A DNA stretch of 64,000 bases from Anaerolineaceae bacterium (GCA_002702065.1 NZXX01000009.1:310001-374000); one strand, 5' to 3'. Counted from the first letter of the stretch, positions 1-10,395 are shown. The notes: generated from the letters alone by a model not told the origin. Numbers and translations: made by a program.

Positions 1-840
1 ACACCCTTTACCGCGCTGGCCTCCCTGCAAATCCTCTCTGGCATCGAAGCCTTTTGCAGCCAGAACGGGTATCACGTTCTGCTCAGTTCGCCGCGCATGC
101 ACAACGGCTCCATCGACTCCGGCTTTACCGACCTGCTCGCCAGCGGCTACCCCGATGGCGTGATCGTGGACGGCCACTTTGATGTCGACCCCATCATGAA
201 AAGCCTGAACCGCTTCGGGCTGCCGACGATTGTGCTCGGTTCTTACCCACACCCCTATTACCTGCGCAGCGATAACTTCCTCGGCGGCAAACTGTTGATG
301 CAGCATATGATCGAACTCGGCCACCGGCAGATCGGCCTCATCGGTTTGCCCGATGGCAAGAGCGCCGCCGCAGACCTGCGCCTGGCAGGTATCAAAGCAG
401 CCTGCACAGAACAGGGGCTGGATTATGATGCGCTGCCGCGTATGGACGGGACGTTTTCGTCCGATAGTGGCGCTGCCGCCGCTGAACAACTGATCGCAGC
501 CAACCCCACCCTGACCGCACTGGTGGCACTGAACGACCGGATGGCGATGGGTGCGATTCGTCAGCTTCAGGCGCTGGGCTATCCGGTGCCGGACCGTATC
601 AGCGTGGTTGGCTACGACGACCTACCGCAAACCCGCGAATTCAACCCACCACTGACCACGATCAACCAGCAGCTTGCCGACTGGGGCAGCATGGCGATGA
701 ATATGCTGCTGGAACTGCTGGACGGCTGTGAACCCAAGCCCGTCACCGTATCACCCGCCCTCATCGTGCGCCAGTCCGCCGCCCCACCGAATGATCAGTT
801 TATCAGGGGGGTACACGACCTTTCGGGTCACTCAACTTAG
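1..840 (+). CDS. LacI/GalR-family transcriptional regulator, 5' end outside window
   Basis: The frame is open from base 1, so the DNA-binding helix-turn-helix and the start codon lie upstream of the window. What remains is the periplasmic-binding-protein-like effector domain. Diagnostic stretches are LRSDNFLGGKLLMQHMIELG followed by HRQIGLIG, a hinge region ending in SVVGYDDLP, and the ITTINQQ-type segment (LTTINQQLADWG) near the C-terminus. Such proteins repress sugar-uptake genes and release DNA on binding a sugar. It lies 61 bases upstream of a family-5 ABC transporter operon on the same strand, so it probably controls that operon. The family is certain; the ligand cannot be read from the sequence. 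Confidence 0.9.
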   Translation, partial: TPFTALASLQILSGIEAFCSQNGYHVLLSSPRMHNGSIDSGFTDLLASGYPDGVIVDGHFDVDPIMKSLNRFGLPTIVLGSYPHPYYLRSDNFLGGKLLMQHMIELGHRQIGLIGLPDGKSAAADLRLAGIKAACTEQGLDYDALPRMDGTFSSDSGAAAAEQLIAANPTLTALVALNDRMAMGAIRQLQALGYPVPDRISVVGYDDLPQTREFNPPLTTINQQLADWGSMAMNMLLELLDGCEPKPVTVSPALIVRQSAAPPNDQFIRGVHDLSGHST

Positions 841-901
841 TGAACAGGAGCGTGCTGGCACAGATGCTCTTGGAAGAATTTTAGTTTAGAGGAGATTTTT
901 T

Positions 902-2818
902 ATGAGCAGGAAATTTTTGTTTCTTTTCATGTTGATGCTGCTGCTCGTCCCGACAACCCTGGGTCTGGCGCAGCCGTCGGGGCTTCCGGTCGATGTCCCG
1001 CGTGAAGACCTGTTCGTGGTGGATCAGATTCTCCGCTACGCCCGGCCCGGCAATCACAATTTCTGGGTCACTGGCGGCGAGAATCCGGTCCATCGTCATG
1101 CCCTCACTTACGAAACGTTGTGGATTCGCGATCAGGAATCCGGCGACCGCGTGATGGATGTCGCCATTTCTGACCCGATGTATAACGACGACTTCACCCA
1201 GATGAGCGTCGACCTGCGCGACAACATCTACTGGAGCGACGGCGTTCAGTTTACCGCCGACGACCTGATCTACACCGTCGAAACCCTGAAAGCCAACACC
1301 AATCTCAACGCCAGCGGCTGGTCGTCTCAGCTCAACCAGTTTATGGAATCCGTCGAAAAGACCGGCGACTTCAGCGTGCAGTTCAACCTCAGCGAGTCGA
1401 ACCCGCGTTTCCACACGCTGTTCGAAGCCCGCTGGAACGGTGTCTACATGATGCCGAAGCACGTCTTCGAAACAGTGGATGACCTGGAAACCTTCACCAA
1501 CTACGGGGAAGATGTGCCGGTGCTGGGCGTGTACAAGCCCGTTGAGTTTGACCCGAATGGCTTCTGGGAATTGTTCCAGCGCCGTGAGGACTGGGAACGT
1601 ACCCCCGCTGGTATCGTGACCGGGAACGCCGGGCCAGAATATATTCTGACCATCTTCTATGGCGACAGCGCCCGCAAAGCCATTGCCATGTCGCGCGGCG
1701 AGCTGGACGTGTTCTTCGATGTCGACTTTGAAGCCTTCGAGACGGTACTGGATACCGCCCCGGATGCGCGTTCGTGGTACACCGAGTTCCCCTGGGCCTA
1801 CCCGAATGAAGTCAGCTCCCGCAGCCTGACCTTCAACTACGAAACCTATCCGGAGTTCCAGAACAAGGATGTCCGCTGGGCACTGGCGCTGGCGCTGGAT
1901 ATTGTCGACCTGCAAACCACCTACATCGGCGGCGTTGCCAAAGTCACCCCGATGCCCGTCCCGGCCACCCCGGCCCTGACACGCATCTACCTCGACCCAA
2001 TGGAAGAATGGCTGCAAAACTTGCAGATCGAACTCGACAACGGGGAAATGTACAACCCCTATGACCCGACTGTCCCGGATCGCATCGCCGAATGGGCCGA
2101 AGGGGAGGGCTACACCGTCCCGGGTGAACCACGCGAAGTGTTTGGCTCCGGCTGGTGGAAGTATGACCCCGAAGCTGCCGAACGCCTGCTGATCAAAAAT
2201 GGCTTCAGCCGCGATGGCAATGACAACTGGCTCAAACCGGATGGCGAACCCTGGAGCATCGAAATTCAGGCCGCGCCGGACGAACCGGATGCCTTCCGCA
2301 TCGCCAATGCCGCCGCCGATATGTGGAGCGCCTTTGGTATTGATGTCGACTTGCAGGGCCTGGAGCGCAGCGTGTGGGAAACCAACCTGTATACCGGGCA
2401 GTTCCAGGTGAACGTCCCCTGGTTCTCGTTCGTCCAGGTTTCTGGCGACAGCTGGCCGGAAGTTCGCGGCTGGAATCCGCGCAACGGGAATGCACCGGTT
2501 GGCGAAGACACCCGTTCAGTGGGCCTCACGGGCTATGTGTCCGGGTCGCGCCTGCAGGACGATCAACTGGGTGAGTACATCGACAGCATGATCCCGATCA
2601 ACCCGGATGATCCCGCAAGCGTCGAACTCGTCACCGAGTTCCTGCAATACTGGACCGAGAACATGTACGCCATCACCGCCATCAGCTTCAAGAAGTTTGT
2701 GACGTGGGATGAGCGCTACTGGACTGGCTTCCCGACATTCGAGAATCCATCCTACCAACCGCTGTACTGGTTCCAGGGCGGCAAGCACGCCTTCCAGAGC
2801 CTGCAGCCCGTTCAGTAA
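902..2818 (+). CDS. ABC transporter substrate-binding protein, family 5
   Basis: 638 residues with an N-terminal secretion signal (hydrophobic residues 4-20, ending LGLAQ), and an AGAGGAG-type ribosome site just before the ATG. The body matches the SBP_bac_5 family: VDLRDNIYWSDGVQFTADDL early on, the ALALDIVDLQTTYIGG hinge region, and a long C-terminal lobe. This family captures oligopeptides or oligosaccharides outside the membrane and hands them to the permeases encoded next. The LacI-type regulator upstream suggests a sugar oligomer, which is inference. There is no lipobox cysteine, so how it is held at the cell surface is unclear; it may be anchored through an uncleaved signal or be released. 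Confidence 0.9.
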   Translation: MSRKFLFLFMLMLLLVPTTLGLAQPSGLPVDVPREDLFVVDQILRYARPGNHNFWVTGGENPVHRHALTYETLWIRDQESGDRVMDVAISDPMYNDDFTQMSVDLRDNIYWSDGVQFTADDLIYTVETLKANTNLNASGWSSQLNQFMESVEKTGDFSVQFNLSESNPRFHTLFEARWNGVYMMPKHVFETVDDLETFTNYGEDVPVLGVYKPVEFDPNGFWELFQRREDWERTPAGIVTGNAGPEYILTIFYGDSARKAIAMSRGELDVFFDVDFEAFETVLDTAPDARSWYTEFPWAYPNEVSSRSLTFNYETYPEFQNKDVRWALALALDIVDLQTTYIGGVAKVTPMPVPATPALTRIYLDPMEEWLQNLQIELDNGEMYNPYDPTVPDRIAEWAEGEGYTVPGEPREVFGSGWWKYDPEAAERLLIKNGFSRDGNDNWLKPDGEPWSIEIQAAPDEPDAFRIANAAADMWSAFGIDVDLQGLERSVWETNLYTGQFQVNVPWFSFVQVSGDSWPEVRGWNPRNGNAPVGEDTRSVGLTGYVSGSRLQDDQLGEYIDSMIPINPDDPASVELVTEFLQYWTENMYAITAISFKKFVTWDERYWTGFPTFENPSYQPLYWFQGGKHAFQSLQPVQ

Positions 2819-2834
2819 GACCAAGCATTTCAGT

Positions 2835-2865
2835 CAGGTGAGGATGCAGTCCGGGTCCTCACCTG
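2835..2865 (+). promoter_or_regulatory. Perfect 10-bp hairpin between binding-protein gene and permease gene
   Basis: CAGGTGAGGA (2835-2844) and TCCTCACCTG (2856-2865) pair perfectly around an 11-base loop, 17 bases after the stop codon of the binding-protein gene. No T-run follows, so it is not a classical terminator. Hairpins in this position in binding-protein operons often protect the upstream mRNA and make the binding protein more abundant than the permeases. That role is inferred here. Confidence 0.6.
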
Positions 2866-2971
2866 GCCCACAAGCCTGCATGGGCCGCTGGTTGGCACCG
2901 CACAATGCGCCGCCGCAGGCACTTTTCACACCTGGATCGCGTATTCTGGCAAAGTTAGACAGGGTTAAGTC

Positions 2972-3970
2972 GTGACACTTCTGAAGGAATTTATTCTCCC
3001 CCGGCTGTTGCAATGGTTCATTGTTGTCTTTATCGGGGTAACGATTACGTTTCTGATCCCGCGCCTTTCTCCCATTAACCCGCTTGATCAGGCGATTAGC
3101 CGGCTGACGGCTTTCCAGACGATGAATCCGGATGCCGTCGTGGCGTTGCGCGCCTCGCTGGAAGACCTGTATGGCCTGGAAGGCACCCTGTTTGATCAAT
3201 ACATTGCGTTCTGGCAGCGCATTGCTCAGGGTGATCTGGGACCATCATTTGGTGCATTCCCCATGTCTGCCAACGAAATTATCAGCCGCAGCATCGGCTG
3301 GACGATTGGCCTGCTGGGGACCTCGGTCATCATTTCGTGGGTGCTGGGGATTATCCTCGGCTCACTATCCGGCTATTACCGCGATAGCTGGTGGTCGCAG
3401 TTGATGGAAAAAGCGGTGGTCGTGGTCTACCCGGTGCCGTATTACATCCTGGCGTTTGTGCTGTTGATGGCCTTTACGTTCTACTGGCCGATTTTCCCCC
3501 TGATCGGCAGTGTCAGCGGCAGGCCTTCGCTGTCGTGGGATTACATCAGCAACCTGTTATTTCACAGTTTTCTGCCTGCCGTATCCATTATCATCGGCGC
3601 AACCGCCTTCCGCTTTATTATGGCCAAAGCCCTCTCGACCACCGAATCCGCCAGCGATTATGTGTACTACGCCGAATTGGCCGCGCTGCCGAAGCGACGT
3701 ATCCTGTTCGACTACGTCACACGCAACACGATGCTGCCGCAGGTGACCGACCTGGGCCTGTCGTTGGGGACCATATTCAGCGGCGCACTGATTACCGAAG
3801 TCGTTTTTGGCTACCCGGGGTTGGGTTCCACCCTGTATAACGCCATCAATGCGGCGGATTACAACGTGATTATGGGAGTCACCCTGCTATCCATTGTGGG
3901 GATCGCCACCGCTTCGCTGCTGGTAGACCTGAGCTATCCCTTGTTCGACCCGCGCGTGCGTTACCGTTAA
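2972..3970 (+). CDS. ABC transporter permease (DppB/OppB type)
   Basis: 332-residue integral membrane subunit starting at a GTG. Hydrophobic segments lie near residues 10-30, 110-135, 145-175, 195-215, 255-285 and 295-320. The permease EAA-type loop is visible as YAELAALPKRRILFDYVTRN before the last two membrane spans, and the C-terminus has the usual YPLFDPRVRYR of DppB-like proteins. It forms the channel together with the next gene product and couples to the two ATPases of the operon. The 153-base gap before it contains the hairpin at 2835-2865. Confidence 0.92.
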   Translation: MTLLKEFILPRLLQWFIVVFIGVTITFLIPRLSPINPLDQAISRLTAFQTMNPDAVVALRASLEDLYGLEGTLFDQYIAFWQRIAQGDLGPSFGAFPMSANEIISRSIGWTIGLLGTSVIISWVLGIILGSLSGYYRDSWWSQLMEKAVVVVYPVPYYILAFVLLMAFTFYWPIFPLIGSVSGRPSLSWDYISNLLFHSFLPAVSIIIGATAFRFIMAKALSTTESASDYVYYAELAALPKRRILFDYVTRNTMLPQVTDLGLSLGTIFSGALITEVVFGYPGLGSTLYNAINAADYNVIMGVTLLSIVGIATASLLVDLSYPLFDPRVRYR

Positions 3971-3990
3971 TGGAATCTGGATGATTATTT

Positions 3991-4916
3991 ATGACGACTG
4001 TAAGAGATCTTTTTCGCTTTAGCCCATCGTTCCGCGTTGGCTCAATCATTATCCTGCTGGTCGTGGTTCTGCTGATTCTGTCGTTCTTTTCGCCCTTCGA
4101 TCCGGAAGATCGCCGCGTGGTTCCGCGCAACGAACCGCCCTCACAGGAATTTGTGATGGGCACGACGGCAACCGGCCAGGATGTTTTCTGGCTGCTGACC
4201 TTTGCCGTGCGCAACACGCTGCTGGTCGCCGGGCTGGCTGTCATCATCGGGCGCAGTATCGCGGTAGTCGTAGGGATGGTTTCCGGCTATGTCGGCGGCA
4301 CGCTCGATCGGGTGCTGTCGTCGATTGTGGATACTTTTATCGTGATCCCGCGACTGCCGCTGCTCATTCTGATCGCCTTTATCATGCTGGGCGAAATGAC
4401 CGTCCTCGCCCTGGCTCTCCTGCTCGGCATTCTGGACTGGGCACATCCCTCCAAACGCTACCGCGCCCAGATCCTCAGCCTGCGCGAGCGTGAGTTCACC
4501 CACACCGCTGTTTTCGCCGGTATGAACACCTTCAAAGTGGTGATGCAGGAGCATTTCCCGTTTCTGATCCCCTTCCTGCTGGCGGACGCGGTCAGCGGGT
4601 TCCTGTGGGCGATTGGCATGGAAGTGACGCTGTCGGTGCTGGGCCTCAGCGATCTGAACGCGCCGAGCATCGGCACCATGATCTACTGGGGCAATTATTA
4701 TCAGGCGCTGCTGACGGGGCGCACCTGGGTGCTGGTCGCGCCGATTGCCGCTTCCGTCCTGATTGTGGTCGGCTTCTACCTGATCTCGATCAGCCTGACG
4801 CGGTATCTGGACCCGCGCACCCGTGTGATCCGGATGCAGCTGAAAGGTAAAGAACAGCAGAAACCCCGGCAGCCCATCGAAGAACCGGTCAGCGAACAGC
4901 TTCAGGGGATTGGCTC

Positions 4917-4920
<4 letters not shown>
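3991..4920 (+). CDS. ABC transporter permease (DppC/OppC type)
   Basis: 309-residue second channel subunit, 20 bases after the first. An N-terminal membrane span (about residues 15-33) is followed by the DppC-specific segment with FDPEDRR and VMGTTATGQDVFWLLTFAVR. The coupling loop is RAQILSLREREFTHTAVFAG, and the C-terminus has YLDPRTRVI. Its end overlaps the next gene by four bases (ATGA), which indicates translational coupling. The C-terminal tail (about residues 290-309) is charged and probably cytoplasmic. The family is clear; the substrate is not determined. Confidence 0.92.
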
Positions 4921-5904
<984 letters not shown>

Positions 5905-5921
<17 letters not shown>

Positions 5922-6930
5922 ACCTGACCTGCTGCGAATCGAAAACCTGACCAAAGTCTTTCACATCCGGCAGGGCTTTTCCTCGCGGCAGTTCCACGCT
6001 GTTGACGAAGCCACCCTGTCGCTCAAGGCGGACAAACCGGAAATTTTCAGTGTCGCCGGGGAAAGCGGCAGCGGCAAAACCACCCTCGCCCGCATGATCC
6101 TGGGCATGGAGGAACCAAGCACCGGCATCCTGAATTACAAGGGACGCAGCATTGCCAGGCTGTCGCGCCGGGAAAAACGTTCCTGGTTTTTCAAAGAGGT
6201 CCAACCCGTCTTTCAGGACCCCTTCGCCACCTTCAGCCCGCTTAAGCGCGTCGATCATTACCTGTACGAAACCGTGCAGAATTATGGCATGGCCAAGCGC
6301 AATCAGGCAGACTCCTACATCAACGAGGTGCTGGCGCAGGTTGGGTTGTCGCTGGCTGAGGTCAAGGGCCGTTACCCGAATGAGTTATCAGGCGGGCAGG
6401 CCCAGCGCGTGTCGATTGCCCGGTCGCTCATTACCAAACCATCGCTGATCGTGGCCGACGAACCGGTGTCGATGCTGGATGCCTCGCTGCGTATGTCGAT
6501 TGTCAACATGTTCCGCCAGCTCAAGGAGGAACAGCAGGTCAGCATCCTGTATATCACGCACGATCTGGCAACCGCCTATTATGCGGCAGACCGCATCGCC
6601 GTGATGCTGCGCGGCTGGATTGTCGAGATGGGCCCGGTTGAGCGTGTGCTGGGCAACCCGCAGCACCCCTACACCCAAAATCTGAAGAACTCTATCCCGG
6701 ATGTAGACCCGGATAATGGGTGGGACCAGAAAGTCAACCTGGCCGACCTGGAAGCCGAGGAATATACGCGTACCGGCTGCAAGTTTGCCGGACGATGCCC
6801 GGCGGTGATGGATATTTGCCGCAAGAAAGTGCCACCCAACTACATTCACGATGGCCGCATGGTGAAATGCTTCCTCTACGAAGATGAGGCGGAAGCGATA
6901 CACGAAGGTGCTTCGGTGGTGCCGCAGTAG
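5905..6930 (+). CDS. Oligopeptide/oligosaccharide ABC transporter ATPase (DppF/OppF type)
   Basis: 341 residues from a GTG start inside the end of the previous gene. Walker A is AGESGSGKTTLARM near residue 52, the DppF-typical VFQDPFATFSP follows, the signature is LSGGQAQRVSIAR, Walker B is LIVADEPVSMLD and the switch histidine is in YITHDLA. The C-terminal extension has GCKFAGRCPAVMDICRKKVP with a cysteine pattern like its partner. It is the last gene of the transporter operon and is followed by a new putative promoter for the AraC-like gene. Confidence 0.93.
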
Positions 6931-6939
6931 CGCTATAAT
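6912..6939 (+). promoter_or_regulatory. Putative promoter upstream of AraC-like regulator
   Basis: A perfect -10 box TATAAT lies at 6934-6939, only a few bases after the ABC operon stop codon. The best -35 candidate, TTCGGT at 6912-6917 with 16-base spacing, is weak. The position would give a leader of about 70 bases to the chosen start at 7019. Confidence 0.4.
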
Positions 6940-7018
6940 AGACCAATCGCTCCAAATGCCTTGTGAATGAATGGGGCATGCGGAGGCGGGCGGCTATCGT
7001 ACATCCGGGCACAGGCAC

Positions 7019-7702
7019 ATGACCTTTAGCATTGAGGAGCGCGCGTCAGACTCGCCATTCATTGAAAGAATCTGGCGCGCCAGGACGGAATCCATCGGCA
7101 CGCTGATCTCGCAGGCAGCAACCCACTGTGAAATGGTGGTCATCAACGATGGGACGCAGACACAGGTCATTGTCCGTGGGCCGGAGACCAAAGCCACGCC
7201 GCTGCCGGTTCAGTCGGTAGGCGTGGAATATTTCGGCATTACCTTTGCCACCGGCGCATTCATACCCCGGTTACCCCCCAGCGCACTGGTTGATCACACA
7301 GATGTCAATCTGCCCGAAGCCAGCAACCAATCCTTCTGGTTCGATGGTGCCACCTGGCAGATTCCCACTTACGAAAACGCGGACACGTTTGTTAAAAGAC
7401 TGATCCGCGAAAATCTGCTTGTTCGCGATCCTGTGGTGGAGGCTGTACTGGCGGGTCGTTCGCCCGATGTGTCCACGCGCTCGGTCCAGTACCGGTTTCT
7501 TCAGGCGACCGGCCTCACGCAATCGACCATTCATCAGATCAAACGGGCCCGGCAGGCAGCGGCGCTTTTGGCGCGCGGCGTTTCGATTCTGGACGTTGTG
7601 CATGGGGTGGGCTATGCCGATCAGCCCCATTTGACACGGGCCTTGAAGCGTTACGTCGGGCAAACACCGGCACAAATTGCCCGCGTGGTGCCGCCGGGAT
7701 AA
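7019..7702 (+). CDS. AraC-family helix-turn-helix regulator
   Basis: About 227 residues from the chosen start; an in-frame ATG at 6971 would add 16 residues unlike the family. The N-terminal half (IEERASDSPFIERIWRARTE and the VIVRGPETKATPLP segment) resembles the uncharacterised sensor domain of a common AraC subgroup. The C-terminal third is the double helix-turn-helix DNA-binding domain, with RFLQATGLTQSTIHQIKRAR and the second-helix consensus VGYADQPHLTRALKRYVGQT ending PAQIA. It stands alone after the transporter operon and 81 bases before a reductase-like gene on the same strand, which it may control. The effector is unknown. Confidence 0.85.
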   Translation: MTFSIEERASDSPFIERIWRARTESIGTLISQAATHCEMVVINDGTQTQVIVRGPETKATPLPVQSVGVEYFGITFATGAFIPRLPPSALVDHTDVNLPEASNQSFWFDGATWQIPTYENADTFVKRLIRENLLVRDPVVEAVLAGRSPDVSTRSVQYRFLQATGLTQSTIHQIKRARQAAALLARGVSILDVVHGVGYADQPHLTRALKRYVGQTPAQIARVVPPG

Positions 7703-7783
7703 TTTGCGTTTTTGTTCAAGACTTCTCCATTTGGCTGTCGTATGATGCGCTTCGATGACGGAACAAACCAAGGAGAATCCACA

Positions 7784-8356
7784 ATGCGAAAGATCATCAT
7801 CTCCACATACGTCACGCTGGATGGCGTTGTCGAAGCCCCGCACACGTGGGACTTCCATGCGGGTCGCGATCAGGTCGAAGCAAATTATGTGCGCGATGTG
7901 CTGTTTGAGTCCGACGCGCTGCTGATGGGGCGCGAAACCTATGAAGCCTTCGCCCCGGCTTGGTCTTCCAGAACCGCAGCCGACGACGAACCGGGTTCAG
8001 AAGGTTTTATTGATCGCATCAACAGCCTGCCCAAGTATGTCGCATCCACCACGCTCAAGGCGCCGCTTCAATGGAATTCGTCCCTGATTACTAGCGACCT
8101 TGCCAGGGAAGTAACCAAACTGAAAGCCCAGCCGGGCAAGAACATCCTCATGTATGGCTGCGGCCCGGTAGCGAACGAGTTGATGCAGCATGAGCTGGTG
8201 GATGAACTCCAATTGTGGATGTATCCCATCGTGTTGGGGCATGGCGCGCGCTTCTACACCGATGCGAACAAGTTTCCGCCACTGGAACTGATCGACACGA
8301 AGGTCTTTGCATCGGGCATTGTCGTGCTCAACTACAAACCCGGCCCGCCAAAGTAA
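7784..8356 (+). CDS. Dihydrofolate-reductase-like (RibD C-terminal domain) protein
   Basis: 190 residues; the start at 7784 is preceded by an AAGGAGAA ribosome site and gives the usual MRKIIISTYVTLDGVVEAPH N-terminus. Other family marks are LLMGRETYEAFAPAW, the nucleotide-site segment KNILMYGCGPVANELM, and the ending LIDTKVFASGIVVLNYKP. Members of this group are NADPH-dependent reductases related to the deaminase/reductase RibD, but most, including this one, have no established substrate. It is a stand-alone domain with no folate or riboflavin genes near it, so the true reaction is open. Confidence 0.85.
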   Translation: MRKIIISTYVTLDGVVEAPHTWDFHAGRDQVEANYVRDVLFESDALLMGRETYEAFAPAWSSRTAADDEPGSEGFIDRINSLPKYVASTTLKAPLQWNSSLITSDLAREVTKLKAQPGKNILMYGCGPVANELMQHELVDELQLWMYPIVLGHGARFYTDANKFPPLELIDTKVFASGIVVLNYKPGPPK

Positions 8357-8401
8357 CCTGTGAAGGCCTGTGGGGACCATATGCCCCAATCAGGTTGGCG
8401 G
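8345..8401. terminator. Nested inverted repeats between converging genes
   Basis: Three nested arms pair across the junction of two converging genes: CCGCC/GGCGG at the outside, AACCTG (8355-8360) with CAGGTT (8391-8396), and GGGG (8372-8375) with CCCC (8384-8387). There is no T-run. It could act as a shared barrier to transcription, but the evidence is structural only. Confidence 0.35.
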
Positions 8402-9229
8402 TCAGAACGGGCCGTGCGCGGTACCATCGGCCAGCAGTACGTAAACCAGCCCACCGGCGACATCGAGAAACAGCGAACCCCCTTCAAAGCGCTGAAAGGC
8501 CAGCGGGGTTTGCTGTTCATCGGTGCGGGCAAAGCCGAGCGTATCGCGCACGCCGTCCACGCCAAACCAGACGCTGCCAAAGCCGAACATAGGCACACGC
8601 AAGCCATCCGGCGCGCTGACGCCCTGCGTATCTTCGACCGGTGGCAGGGTTTGAGTCACGGTCCAGTGCCGGTTGGGGAAACCATCGTTGGTGGTCTCAA
8701 TGGCCCAGATCAGGCCGCCCTGCTGGTAATACATCACGCCGCGCTCGAACACCTGCACCACACCGGTAAAATCAACCGCTGCTTCGATGGGGCAGCCCAT
8801 TGTCTGGTTCACGCCGGGGTCACTGCGCCAGCCCTCGCCAAAGCGTTCATCCATCGCAGTCTGGCAGCGGGAAGGCCGCGCGGTTGCCAAACCGGGAATC
8901 AGCGCAAACGCCTGGGTCGCATCCAGAATCGGCGCATCTTCGGCAGAATCATCCGGGGCCAGAAATTCGCCCACATACACGGTGGCTGAGGGCAGCGGCG
9001 TCGCGAGGATGGCGGTCTGAGTCGGCTGGCTCGCGGCCCGCGTTGCCTGCTGCTCGGCGGCGTTCGGCGTGGGCGAGATATAAACCGTCGCCAGCAGCTT
9101 GGCCTGTACCGGCGTGATTATATCTTCAGCCGATTCAACCCCCGGCTGACAGGCGGCCAGCACAGGCAGGCACAGCGCCGCGACCAGCAAGGCCAGCAGG
9201 TGCGGCATCCCCCGGCGCTGCCAAGTCAT
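8402..9229 (-). CDS. Lipoprotein with C-terminal beta-rich repeat module
   Basis: 275 residues with a lipoprotein signal ending LPVLAAC (cysteine 27), so it should be lipidated and anchored outside the membrane. A low-complexity Ala/Gln/Thr/Pro spacer (about residues 45-85) leads to a folded C-terminal half. That half has the pattern cysteine-Pro, then FERGVMYYQQGGLIWAI, then a VPMFGFGSVW segment, then DTLGFA and FEGGSLFLDVAGGLVYVLL. The same order of motifs occurs in the LysM protein at 62094-63269. The ATG overlaps the stop of the upstream GNAT gene by four bases. The function is unknown; cell-surface binding is plausible. Confidence 0.75.
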   Translation of the reverse strand: MTWQRRGMPHLLALLVAALCLPVLAACQPGVESAEDIITPVQAKLLATVYISPTPNAAEQQATRAASQPTQTAILATPLPSATVYVGEFLAPDDSAEDAPILDATQAFALIPGLATARPSRCQTAMDERFGEGWRSDPGVNQTMGCPIEAAVDFTGVVQVFERGVMYYQQGGLIWAIETTNDGFPNRHWTVTQTLPPVEDTQGVSAPDGLRVPMFGFGSVWFGVDGVRDTLGFARTDEQQTPLAFQRFEGGSLFLDVAGGLVYVLLADGTAHGPF

Positions 9230-10395
9230 GAGGCATCCCCCCGCAGTCTGGCGTAGACAAGCGTATCGGCCAGCGACCCATCAGTTCCACGTCGATGATG
9301 GCGCAGCCGTGCTTCCAAGACATACCCGGCCCGTTCGGCCACGGCAGCGCTGCGGCTGTTGCGGGCATCGCAGCGGATTTCGATTCGTTCCAGCCCCAGC
9401 GCCTCAAAAGCGAATACAGACACGCGGTTGACGGCTTCGGTGACATAACCCTGCCCCTGCATGTCACCCCGCACCCAGTAGCCGATCTCGCCGGAGGGTA
9501 TATCCCAGTCGAACTGAAACAGCGAACAGGCCCCGATCAGCCTTTCATCGGCGCGGCGCAGCAGGCGAAAGGTCAATGACTCACGGCGCATGAAATTAGC
9601 AGCCATGTGGTTGGTCACGTCTTCCGTCTCTTCCAGCGTCGGTTCATGGTCAGCCCAGGGCATCCATGGCCGCAGATGATCCAGCGATTCTTTCACCGCG
9701 TTGTTGATCATCGACGCATCACCCGGGCGCGGCGCACGCAGGAAAAGCCGTTCCGTTTCAAGCTGCTCCGGGATATCGAGCAGCAAAAGCCGCGAGCCAC
9801 TTCGGTCGACCTGGCGCTGGCGCAGGTCCCGGTCGCCGGATGCCACCTGGACATACATCAGCGAGTCACATAATTCGCCAAGCGGCCCACGCCACGACCG
9901 GATCATGCGTGCTTCGAGTGTGAACCCGGCGCGCTCGGCCACGGCGGCGCTGCGGCTGTTGCGCGGGTCGCAGAACAATTCCAGCCGTTGTGCCCCCAGA
10001 TGCGTAAAGCCATAATCCGCCAGCCCTCGGACCGCCTCGGTGATATAGCCATTACCGGTCAGGCCGGTGCGCATCCAGTAGCCCATTTCGAAAGATGGGA
10101 TATTCCAGTCGAACGGCATCAGAAAAATATTGCCGACAAATTCGCCGTCAGCCTTGCGCCAGATGTGGAACTGAAAACTGTTTCGGGCCAGAAAATCCGC
10201 CCGGTCGCGGCGGCAGCGGGCTTCGCTGTCCTCCAGGGTGACTTCGCGCTGCGCAATGAAAGTCCACGGGCGCAGCTCCGCCACTGATTCCATCACGCCC
10301 GCAAAGCGCACAGCGCCTTCGCCGGGTTGCGGCACGCGGATCAGCAGGCGCTCCGTCTCAAATTGATCCGGCAGGTTGAGCAAGGTAGGTTTCAT
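9226..10395 (-). CDS. Tandem GNAT acetyltransferase (two RimJ/RimL-like domains)
   Basis: 389 residues made of two homologous GNAT acetyltransferase domains, about 1-185 and 200-389. Each begins with a FETERLLIR or LETERLFLR motif, has an RPWTF or RPWMP segment and a MGYWMR or IGYWVR strand. Each has an acetyl-CoA loop (GLTGNGYITEA and DMQGQGYVTEA) and ends with RNSRSAAVAERAGF or RNSRSAAVAERAGY. RimJ/RimL-like enzymes acetylate protein N-termini or small amines. Two complete domains in one chain point to an internal duplication. It overlaps coaBC by four bases at its start and the lipoprotein gene by four at its end. Confidence 0.9.
   Translation of the reverse strand: MKPTLLNLPDQFETERLLIRVPQPGEGAVRFAGVMESVAELRPWTFIAQREVTLEDSEARCRRDRADFLARNSFQFHIWRKADGEFVGNIFLMPFDWNIPSFEMGYWMRTGLTGNGYITEAVRGLADYGFTHLGAQRLELFCDPRNSRSAAVAERAGFTLEARMIRSWRGPLGELCDSLMYVQVASGDRDLRQRQVDRSGSRLLLLDIPEQLETERLFLRAPRPGDASMINNAVKESLDHLRPWMPWADHEPTLEETEDVTNHMAANFMRRESLTFRLLRRADERLIGACSLFQFDWDIPSGEIGYWVRGDMQGQGYVTEAVNRVSVFAFEALGLERIEIRCDARNSRSAAVAERAGYVLEARLRHHRRGTDGSLADTLVYARLRGDAS

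Noticed and set aside
881..2017. Long open frame opposite the binding-protein gene
   Set aside because: It mirrors a clear SBP family-5 gene; its translation has no family signature and is a G/C-driven antisense shadow.
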